The notes under the pieces were generated by a model that did not search any database, was not told the DNA's origin, and saw only the letters and a list, made by a program, of their open reading frames with translations. Shown here one piece after another: positions 43,031 to 49,782 of a stretch of 64,000 bases of DNA. The translations under genes were made by a program, and so were the position numbers. Origin of the DNA: Nocardiopsis ansamitocini. GTDB taxonomy: Bacteria > Actinomycetota > Actinomycetes > Streptosporangiales > Streptosporangiaceae. The stretch covers positions 158,991 through 222,990 of the forward strand of contig NZ_BSQG01000003.1 in assembly GCF_030268225.1 (NCBI RefSeq), read 5' to 3'. Numbering within the stretch: the first letter of the stretch is position 1; every line of letters starts with the position of its first letter.

Positions 43031-44380
43031 TCATCGGCGTTCTGCCAGGATCGCGGTCTTGCGCTGCCGCTCGTCGGCGACGACCGCGCGGGCCGCCCGC
43101 AGGGTCTGCTCGGCCTGGAGGAGCGGGACGATGATGACGCCGTCGCCGTCGGCGACGACGATGTCCCCGGTGGCGCAGACGGTGTTGCCCACCGCGATGG
43201 GTGCGCCGATGCGGCCGGGGCCGGTCTTGTACGGGCCGGCGGGCGAGACGCCGGCGGCCCATACCGGGAAGCCGGCCGCGCGCAGCTCCTCCGCGTCGCG
43301 CACCGCGCCGTCGATCACCATCGCCGCGATGCCCTTGTTGATGGCGCGCTCGGCGATCAACTCGCCGATGAGGGCGCGTGAGGTGTCGCCGCCGCCGTTG
43401 ACGACGATGACGTCGCCCTTGCCCGCGACCTTCAGCGCGTCGTGGATCGCCAGGTTGTCACCGGGACGGGTCAGGACGGTCAGGGCCCGCCCGGAGACGT
43501 GCGGCCCCGGCCACACGCTGCGCACCCGGCTGTCGACGAACCCCAGCCGATCGAGGCCGTCGCCGATGGCGGCGGTCGGGACGTCGGCGAACGCCTCGGC
43601 CAGGGACGCCCCGTCGCCCGCGGCCTTGCGGGCCAGCGCGAGGTGGCGTTCGGCGGCGGCGCTGCTGACCGGTGTCTCCACGCCGAGGCCGGTGAGGAGG
43701 TCGATGCTGGCCCGGAGTTCGTGCGCCCGGCGCAACGCGTGCAGGCGGGTCCCGTTGTCCAGCCGGTCCAGGGCGGCTTCGCCGTCGGTGATCGCCTCCG
43801 CGATCTGGGCGCGCATCCACTCCGTCTCGCCCGCCGCGGCGCCCGCGTCCATGCCCTCGGTGATCAGTGCGCCGAGGCCCTTCATGAAGACGCTGCGCAG
43901 TAGTTTGCGCCTGGAGGCGTCCCCGACCGCGCCGCCGATGGCCGTCGCGTCCGAGCCGACCGGGGCGAGGAGCGCGGCGGCCCGTTCGGAGCCCGGCCCC
44001 GACAGCAGCACGGTGACCGCCGCCCCGTACTTGACCACCGAGCCGATGATCGCGCCGTCCACGGTCTGGCCGGTGCCGCCCAGCTCCGCGGCGACCAGGG
44101 CCTTCAGTTCCGGGGAGCCGGCGTTGAGGTCGATGTAGACCGCTTCGGCGCTCAGGGCGGGGGCGGCGTCCCGGGCGGCGGACACGGCGTGGGCGGCCGT
44201 GGTCAGTGCGAGGACCAGGTCGGCCCCGTCGACGGCGTCCGCCGTCGAGGTGGTGCGCTCCACTCCTTCGGGGGTCGGTGCGCCCCCCGGGTCGAAGCCG
44301 GCGACCGTGCACCCGGCGCGGGCGAACGCCGCCGCGTAGGTGGCGCCGGCCTCGCCGAGTCCCAGTACCGCAACCTTCAT
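43031..44380 (-). CDS. Fused beta-hydroxyacid dehydrogenase-like and RraA-type aldolase
   Basis: 449 residues from the ATG at 44380 (GAGGATG upstream). Residues 1-230 are a 6-phosphogluconate/3-hydroxyisobutyrate-dehydrogenase-like protein: AVLGLGEAGATYAAAFARAG (4-23) then a helical DUF1932-like domain with LLRSVFMKGLGALI. Residues about 235-449 are an RraA-like fold: GDGLDRLGF, NGGGDTSRALIGELIAERA (about 358-376) and GIAAMVIDGAVRDAEEL (about 380-396), where Arg-Asp is the catalytic pair of class II aldolases such as HMG/CHA aldolase. The fusion would oxidise a hydroxy acid then split the product. The substrate is unknown. It is divergent from an IclR gene. Confidence 0.85.
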   Translation of the reverse strand: MKVAVLGLGEAGATYAAAFARAGCTVAGFDPGGAPTPEGVERTTSTADAVDGADLVLALTTAAHAVSAARDAAPALSAEAVYIDLNAGSPELKALVAAELGGTGQTVDGAIIGSVVKYGAAVTVLLSGPGSERAAALLAPVGSDATAIGGAVGDASRRKLLRSVFMKGLGALITEGMDAGAAAGETEWMRAQIAEAITDGEAALDRLDNGTRLHALRRAHELRASIDLLTGLGVETPVSSAAAERHLALARKAAGDGASLAEAFADVPTAAIGDGLDRLGFVDSRVRSVWPGPHVSGRALTVLTRPGDNLAIHDALKVAGKGDVIVVNGGGDTSRALIGELIAERAINKGIAAMVIDGAVRDAEELRAAGFPVWAAGVSPAGPYKTGPGRIGAPIAVGNTVCATGDIVVADGDGVIIVPLLQAEQTLRAARAVVADERQRKTAILAERR

Positions 44381-44390
44381 CGCACATCCT

Positions 44391-44431
44391 CGCTATCATT
44401 GAGTGATAGTTAATCTTGCCAGTTGATAGCG
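44391..44431. promoter_or_regulatory. IclR operator candidate with TGATAG half-sites
   Basis: CTATCA-TTGAG-TGATAG at 44393-44409 is a perfect palindrome; a further TGATAGCG at 44424-44431 is the inverse of CGCTATCA at 44391-44398. It lies 10 bp before the fusion gene start and 157 bp before the IclR start, in an AT-rich stretch. Well placed for repression of the fusion-permease operon. Confidence 0.7.
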
Positions 44432-44587
44432 AGTGTGACCTGCGTCGCTTGGGCTGTCAACCGGCCTTCAACGCCTTCGATACGTTGTTGACGTACTGGT
44501 GATGGCGGGAAGCCCACCGCGGCAGGCCCAGCCGACGCGGACGGCCTCCGCGCGGCGCCGAAAAAAACAGACGGGAGCGGGTTCTAC

Positions 44588-45346
44588 GTGAGTACAGCGA
44601 CCGGTGGGTCGAACCAGGGCCGCACGATCGAGCGCGCACTGGACGTCCTGGAGTCCCTGGAACGCGCCCGCGGCCCGCTCCGGCTCAGCGAGATCGCCAG
44701 GAGCGTCGACCTGCATCTGGCCACCACCCAGCGGACGGTCAACCTGCTGGTGCGCCGCGGATACATCCAGCAGGACCGCCACGGCTACTCCCTGGGACCG
44801 GTCGCCCTCTCCCTCGCCCACGCGTTCGTCCTCAACGACAGGCTGAGCACCGTCGCCACCCCCATCCTCGGCGAACTGTCGGCCACGACCGGACTCACCT
44901 CCTCGATCTTCGTCCGCTCCGGCGACGAGCGGATCCTCGTCGCCCGCGTCGACGGCGCCAACCCCCTGCGCTACCAGTTCCCCATCGGGCGCCGCGTCCC
45001 GCTGAACCTCGGCGGGGGCAAGGTCCTGCTCGCCGACCTCGACGCCGCCGACCTGGACGCCTTCAACGAACGCGTCGGTCCCGCACGACTGGCCTCCGGT
45101 GCGCTCCAGGACTCCGCCGACCTCGCGGCCCAACTCGCGACGGTGCGCCGCAACGGCTTCCACCTCGCCCAGTCCGAGCGCGAACTCGGCGCCTTGAGCC
45201 TCACCCGGGCCATCCACACCGAGAGCCGCGAGGCGATCGGCGCCGTCAACCTGGTCACCACCACCGAGCACACCACCCCCGACGCCCTCGTCGCGCTCCT
45301 GCCCGAACTCGCCCGCGCCTGCGCGGCCATCGCCGAACGCGTCTGA
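44588..45346 (+). CDS. IclR-family regulator of the RraA-fusion/TRAP cluster
   Basis: 252 residues from GTG 44588. The winged HTH (about 10-70) contains LRLSEIARSVDLHLATTQRT; the effector-binding domain covers about 80-250 with GRRVPLNLGGGKVLLADLD. IclR proteins bind small organic acids. Divergent placement opposite the fusion enzyme and permease and the palindrome array at 44391-44431 suggest it controls them. A hairpin-like palindrome follows downstream at 45428-45444. Confidence 0.9.
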   Translation: MSTATGGSNQGRTIERALDVLESLERARGPLRLSEIARSVDLHLATTQRTVNLLVRRGYIQQDRHGYSLGPVALSLAHAFVLNDRLSTVATPILGELSATTGLTSSIFVRSGDERILVARVDGANPLRYQFPIGRRVPLNLGGGKVLLADLDAADLDAFNERVGPARLASGALQDSADLAAQLATVRRNGFHLAQSERELGALSLTRAIHTESREAIGAVNLVTTTEHTTPDALVALLPELARACAAIAERV

Positions 45347-45420
45347 GGAGGGCCGCACCGCCCCGACCCGGCGCCCCGGTGCATGTCGCCCTTGCTGTTA
45401 GATGGCAGCATCCGTAGCCG

Positions 45421-45457
45421 GGGGCGCGCCGACCTCAGGTCGGCCCGGTAGCGCCCC
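45421..45457. promoter_or_regulatory. Nested inverted repeat before acetoacetate-CoA ligase
   Basis: The outer arms GGGGCGC/GCGCCCC (45421-45427, 45451-45457) enclose GCCGACCT-C-AGGTCGGC (45428-45444). It ends 24 bp before the ligase start. It could be the IclR terminator, an operator, or a leader RNA stem hindering translation. Confidence 0.45.
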
Positions 45458-45480
45458 GACACGACGTGGAAGGCGCGAGA

Positions 45481-47442
45481 ATGTCCCAACGCCCGCAGCC
45501 CCCCGTGCTCTGGGAGCCCGACGCCGCCCAGATCGAGCGCGCCAACATCACCGCGTTCGCCCGTTGGGCCGCTCGCAACCGGGGGGTGGAGGCAGCCGAC
45601 TACGACGCCCTGTGGCGCTGGTCGGTCACCGACCTGGACGGTTTCTGGTCGGGGATCTGGGACTACTTCGGTGTCCGCGGCGCCACCCCCTACGAACAGG
45701 TCCTGGCGGCCGAGACGATGCCGGGGGCGGTGTGGTTCCCCGGCGCCACCCTCAACTTCGCCCAGCACGTCTTCCGCGACCGCGACCCCGCGACCGTGGC
45801 CATCCGCCACTCCTCGGAACTGCGGGTCCTGGGGGAGTGGACCTGGGGCGAACTGCGACGGCGCACCGCCGCGATCGCCGCCGGCCTGCGCCGGCTCGGG
45901 GTGGGGCCCGGCGACCGCGTCGTCGCCTACCTGCCCAACATCGCCGAGGCGGTCGCGGCCTTCTACGCCTGCGCCGCGATCGGCGCCGTGTGGTCCTCCT
46001 GCTCCCCGGACTTCGGCGTGCGCAGCGTCACCGACCGCTTCGCCCAGATCGAACCCAAGGTGCTCCTCGCGGTGGACGGCTACCGCTACGGCGGCAAGGA
46101 CTTCGACCGCAGGGACGTGCTGTCGGCGCTGCGCACCGGGCTGCCCACCCTGGAACACACCATCGTGCTGTCCTACCTCGACGACGACCCGGTCGAGGGC
46201 GCGCTGGACTGGGCGGAGTTCGAGGCCGCCGGGGAGGGCGCCGAACTGACCTTCGAGCAGCTGCCCTTCGACCACCCGCTCTGGGTGCTCTACTCCTCGG
46301 GCACCACCGGCCTGCCCAAGGCCATCGTGCACGGGCACGGCGGCACCCTGCTGGAGCAGCTCAAGAACCTCAACCTCCACCTGGACGCCCACGCCGACGA
46401 CCGCGTCTTCTGGTTCACCACAACCGGCTGGATGATGTGGAACTTCCTGGTCAGCGTGCTGCTGACCGACGCCTCCATCGTCCTTTTCGACGGCAGCCCC
46501 GGCCACCCCGACCTGGGGGCACTGTGGGACCTCGCGGAGCGCACGGGGACCACCGTCTTCGGAACCAGCGCCGGCTACCTGGCCACCTGCATGAAGGAGG
46601 ACGTCCACCCCGCCCGGGGACGCGACCTCTCCGCCCTGCGCGCCATCGGCTCGACCGGCTCCCCGCTGTCACCGGAGGGCTTCGCCTGGTGCTACCGCGA
46701 GTTCGGCGCCGGGCTGTGGCTGTTCTCCACCAGCGGTGGAACCGACGTGTGCAGCTGCCTGGTCGGCGGGGTGCCCACCCTGCCCGTCTTCGAGGGGGAG
46801 ATCCAGGCCCGCTCCCTGGGGATGGCCGTGGCCGCGTGGGACCCCGACGGCAACGAGGTGCGCGGTGAAGTGGGGGAGCTCGTGGTCACCCGGCCGGCCC
46901 CCTCCATGCCGATCTACTTCTGGGGCGACCCCGACGGCGAGCGCCTGCGCGACAGCTACTTCTCGACCTACCCCGGTGTCTGGCGCCACGGCGACTGGAT
47001 CGAGATCACCGAGCGCGGCACCGCCGTCATCTACGGGCGCTCCGACTCCACCATCAACCGCGGCGGCGTGCGCATGGGGACCAGCGAGATCTACCGCACG
47101 GTCCTGGCCATCGAGGAGATCACCGACGCCCTCGTCGTGGACGTGCCCCAGCACGACGGCGGGTCGCGCATCGAACTGTTCGTGGTGCTGCGCGCAGCCG
47201 CCTCCCTCGACGACGAACTGGTCAAACGGATCGCGCGCGGCATCCGCGCCGACTGCTCCCCGCGCCACGTCCCCGACGCCGTGCGGGTCATCGACGCGGT
47301 GCCGCGCACCCTCTCGGGCAAGGTCCTGGAGGTCCCGGTCAAGCGGATCCTCATGGGCGAGGCGCCCGAACGGGTCGCCAGCAGGGACTCCCTGGCCAAC
47401 CCCGAGGCGCTGGACTACTTCGCCGGCCTCGCGAAGGACTAG
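45481..47442 (+). CDS. Acetoacetate-CoA ligase
   Basis: 653 residues from the ATG at 45481. AMP-forming ligase, acetoacetate plus ATP plus CoA to acetoacetyl-CoA. The N-terminal [20 protein letters not shown] (about 44-63) and [16 protein letters not shown] are characteristic of acetyl/acetoacetyl synthetases of this length. The P-loop [18 protein letters not shown] (about 276-293), TTTGWMMWN (about 319-327), and the C-terminal Lys in [15 protein letters not shown] (about 610-624) are present. It would scavenge acetoacetate, including that from the homogentisate operon. Confidence 0.92.
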   Translation: MSQRPQPPVLWEPDAAQIERANITAFARWAARNRGVEAADYDALWRWSVTDLDGFWSGIWDYFGVRGATPYEQVLAAETMPGAVWFPGATLNFAQHVFRDRDPATVAIRHSSELRVLGEWTWGELRRRTAAIAAGLRRLGVGPGDRVVAYLPNIAEAVAAFYACAAIGAVWSSCSPDFGVRSVTDRFAQIEPKVLLAVDGYRYGGKDFDRRDVLSALRTGLPTLEHTIVLSYLDDDPVEGALDWAEFEAAGEGAELTFEQLPFDHPLWVLYSSGTTGLPKAIVHGHGGTLLEQLKNLNLHLDAHADDRVFWFTTTGWMMWNFLVSVLLTDASIVLFDGSPGHPDLGALWDLAERTGTTVFGTSAGYLATCMKEDVHPARGRDLSALRAIGSTGSPLSPEGFAWCYREFGAGLWLFSTSGGTDVCSCLVGGVPTLPVFEGEIQARSLGMAVAAWDPDGNEVRGEVGELVVTRPAPSMPIYFWGDPDGERLRDSYFSTYPGVWRHGDWIEITERGTAVIYGRSDSTINRGGVRMGTSEIYRTVLAIEEITDALVVDVPQHDGGSRIELFVVLRAAASLDDELVKRIARGIRADCSPRHVPDAVRVIDAVPRTLSGKVLEVPVKRILMGEAPERVASRDSLANPEALDYFAGLAKD

Positions 47443-47450
47443 CGGGCCCG

Positions 47451-47468
47451 CCCCGATCCGGGGGTTTT
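47451..47468 (+). terminator. Intrinsic terminator after acetoacetate-CoA ligase
   Basis: CCCCG-ATC-CGGGG then GTTTT, 9 nt after the stop codon: short stem plus T-run. Confidence 0.7.
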
Positions 47469-47505
47469 AGGGCGTACCGACACAACACGCCTTAACCTGG
47501 ACGGC

Positions 47506-48819
47506 GTGTCGTACGCAACGCCCGGGACGGGCTTCCCACAGGCGGCCCCGCCGAGGGCCGATCGGATCACCGGGGTCGACCTGGCCAGGGCCCTGGCGGT
47601 GTTCGGCATGTTCACCGTGCACCTGGGGGTCGGGGCGATCGGCCTGCTCGGCGGCGAGGCCGCCGAGACCTTCCACGCCCTGACCCGGGGGCGCTCCTCG
47701 GCGCTGTTCGCGCTCCTGGCGGGGGTGTCGCTGGCGCTGCTGTCGGGCAGGACCGTCCCCCTGCCGACGCCTGAGCGCCGCCGCGCCGGCACCAAGATCC
47801 TGGTGCGGGTGGTCGCGCTGGCGCTGATCGGCGCGATCGTGGACCTGCTGGGCGCGCCGATCGCGATCATCCTGGTCTACTACGCCGGGTTCTTCCTGCT
47901 GGCGCTGCCGCTGCTGCGCCTGCGCGCGCCCGCGCTCGGGGTGATCGCGGCGGCCGTCGCGGTGCTCGGGCCCCTGCTGTCCTTCGTGCTGCGGACCCTG
48001 CTGGGCGACCCGGGGACCCCCACGGGCTCCATCGACGGATTCACCGCCTTCTTCCTGTCCGGGTACTACCCCGCGTTCAGTTTCATGGCCTTCGTCGTGG
48101 CCGGGATGGCGGTGGGCCGCCTCGACCTGCGCTCCGGCGCGGTGCGGGCCGGGCTCGCCGGGGGCGGCGCCTTCCTGGCGCTGCTGGGGTACGGGGGGTC
48201 GTGGCTGTTGTTGAACCCGCTGGGCGGGATCGACCGCATCACCGAGGCGACCGCCGCGCAGGTCTACGGCACTCCCGCCCAGGGCGCCCTCGACGCCGAG
48301 ACCCTTTCCCTGCTGCGCGACTACACCGTCTCCCAGATCGACTCGTTGCACGGAAACGTGCCCACCGACACCCCCTACTGGCTGCTGGTGGCCTCCCCGC
48401 ACAGCGGCACCGGGTTCGAGATCGCGGGCGCGGTGGGCACGGGGCTGATGGTGCTCGCGCTGTGCCTGGTGCTGGGGGACCTGCTGGGCCGGGCCCTCTT
48501 CCCGCTGGCGGCGGCGGGCTCGATGGCGCTGACCGTCTACGTGGGCCACATCGTGGTGATCGCCGGGCTCGGCGGTTCCGCGCAGGACCTCGCCCCCTTC
48601 CGCCTGGAGTCGTTCGTCCTCGGGGCCCTGCTGTTCGCGACGCTGTGGCGTCTGCTGCTGGGCCGGGGGCCGTTGGAACGCCTCCTGGGCTGGACGGCCG
48701 ACGCCGTGGTCGCGCGCGCCCTTCCCCCGCAGCCCGTTCCCTCCCCGCCGCGCGTCGCCCCCTGCCCCGACCCCGCCCCCGAACAGGTCTGCACCCCAAG
48801 GGAGGGCCCGCCCGCCTGA
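47506..48819 (+). CDS. DUF418/heparan-glucosaminide-acetyltransferase-like membrane protein
   Basis: 437 residues from the GTG at 47506, about 10-11 membrane segments. DRITGVDLARALAVFGMFTV (about 19-38) is the conserved start of the DUF418/DUF1624 acyltransferase-like family, related to heparan-alpha-glucosaminide N-acetyltransferases; SYYPAFSFMAFVVAGMAVGR-like sequence occurs near 186-205. The Cys- and Pro-rich cytosolic tail (about 405-437) is unusual. An acetyl- or acyl-transfer role across the membrane is likely; substrate unknown. Confidence 0.82.
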   Translation: MSYATPGTGFPQAAPPRADRITGVDLARALAVFGMFTVHLGVGAIGLLGGEAAETFHALTRGRSSALFALLAGVSLALLSGRTVPLPTPERRRAGTKILVRVVALALIGAIVDLLGAPIAIILVYYAGFFLLALPLLRLRAPALGVIAAAVAVLGPLLSFVLRTLLGDPGTPTGSIDGFTAFFLSGYYPAFSFMAFVVAGMAVGRLDLRSGAVRAGLAGGGAFLALLGYGGSWLLLNPLGGIDRITEATAAQVYGTPAQGALDAETLSLLRDYTVSQIDSLHGNVPTDTPYWLLVASPHSGTGFEIAGAVGTGLMVLALCLVLGDLLGRALFPLAAAGSMALTVYVGHIVVIAGLGGSAQDLAPFRLESFVLGALLFATLWRLLLGRGPLERLLGWTADAVVARALPPQPVPSPPRVAPCPDPAPEQVCTPREGPPA

Positions 48820-48867
48820 CGGGCCGGGCCGGAGCGCGGCGAAGAGACGAGGAGCGCACCCTGTCCG

Positions 48868-48935
48868 GTTTGCCGGTTTCTCGGGAAGTGAATGAAAAGG
48901 CGGTTACCCGCTGGTAGAGTCCCAGGTCAGTAAGT
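48868..48935 (+). promoter_or_regulatory. CRISPR leader
   Basis: The segment before the first repeat includes an AT-rich part (AAGTGAATGAAAAGGCGG) and GGTAGAGTCCCAGGTCAGTAA directly abutting the repeat. I recall this leader end from type I-E arrays of related actinobacteria, which fixes the array orientation as plus. Confidence 0.65.
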
Positions 48936-49084
48936 GTGCTCCCCGCGTACGCGGGGATGGTCCCGAAGGCGGCCGGGGGCCGATCTCCTAGGGTGGGTGC
49001 TCCCCGCGCACGCGGGGATGGACCGGCGTTATCGGTGAGCCAGGGGCCTTCCCCGGTCGTGAGCCCCACGCGCGGGGTCGACCG
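48936..49084 (+). CRISPR. Minimal type I-E CRISPR array
   Basis: Two 29-bp repeats at 48936-48964 and 48997-49025 start GTGCTCCCCGCG and end in a GCGGGGATGG-type segment; they differ at one loop base (T/C) and near the 3' end. Spacer 1 (48965-48996) is 32 nt, giving the 61-nt period of type I-E. A degenerate repeat begins at 49059 (GTGAGCCCCACGCG), giving a second spacer of about 33 nt; a further decayed copy may begin at 49117. No cas genes in the window. Confidence 0.85.
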
Positions 49085-49346
49085 AGGGTGAGGCCGACGC
49101 CATCGCGGTGATGCGGGTGAGCCCCTCGCGGAGGGCAAAGCCTCCGTCGCTCCTGGATTGACAGGAGTCGGAGTGGCGGGGATCACACGAATAGTTCTTG
49201 CGGTGGCGGGTGGTTTGCGGCCTAACCTTGGTTTTCTCGGGACAACCGCAGGTTTTCCCGCTTTCGATTCGAGGCTGAGTCCACTCGCCCCGAACTGCTC
49301 GGGTCCGGATGTCGTCGGTGCGCAGGATAGGGGGCTTCGCGAAACC

Positions 49347-49571
49347 GTGAGTGCCTTCGCCCCCGCCAATAAGGCGATTCCCGCGCCGATCGGCCCGGCC
49401 CGCCCCGCTGCACGCGATGCGGTTGCCGCCGCCCACCGGCGCGCCTGGTTCACCGAACGGCACAAGCTGCCCGTCGGCAACCCCCGCCCGCACGGCACCA
49501 ACGGCTACACCACCTCGTGGGGCACCAACGCCCACGGTGAGTTGAGCGCGTGCCCGCCGGGACCCGCCTGA
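49347..49571 (+). CDS. Orphan 74-residue ORF
   Basis: From the GTG at 49347. Nearly every codon from about 49350 to the stop ends in G or C, a strong coding signal, while the same open frame upstream of 49340 loses this bias. The N-terminal third is Ala/Pro-rich; then RRAWFTERHKLPVG (about 31-44), NGYTTSWGTNAHGELSACPP (about 52-71). No signal peptide or known domain. The Gly/Asn/Thr-rich C-terminus with one Cys could be a precursor-like tail, but no RiPP enzymes are nearby. It is 211 bp upstream of the Mrp operon. Confidence 0.5.
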   Translation: MSAFAPANKAIPAPIGPARPAARDAVAAAHRRAWFTERHKLPVGNPRPHGTNGYTTSWGTNAHGELSACPPGPA

Positions 49572-49782
49572 CCTCTTCACGCGTTTTCAGCTGACCGTGG
49601 TCTCCGCGCCGCCTTGATACGTCCTGCCCTCCGGCCGGTCGTGGTCGAGGCGTGCCGGTGGCGCCGCGTCGCTTCTTCCTGACCTCTTGCCGCCTCACGC
49701 CCGTGCCCTTCGAGCGCGGGTGGTCGAGGTGCTGCGCCGTGCGCCCCTGAGGCCACGGCCCATGTCGTGAAAGGACAGTGGC

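Larger units (their letters stand above)
48820..49346. other. Region holding the CRISPR array, otherwise non-coding
   Basis: 527 bp between the DUF418 gene and the 74-codon ORF. The first half holds the leader and array. The second half (49145-49340) is AT-richer than its surroundings with an open frame in phase with the downstream ORF but weak codon bias. Confidence 0.55.

Noticed and set aside
49158-49163. TTGACA as a -35 box before the orphan ORF
   Set aside because: No acceptable -10 element at 16-18 bp; the match may be chance.
48820-49346. cas genes around the CRISPR array
   Set aside because: No Cas1/2/3 or Cascade motif in any frame of the neighbouring genes.
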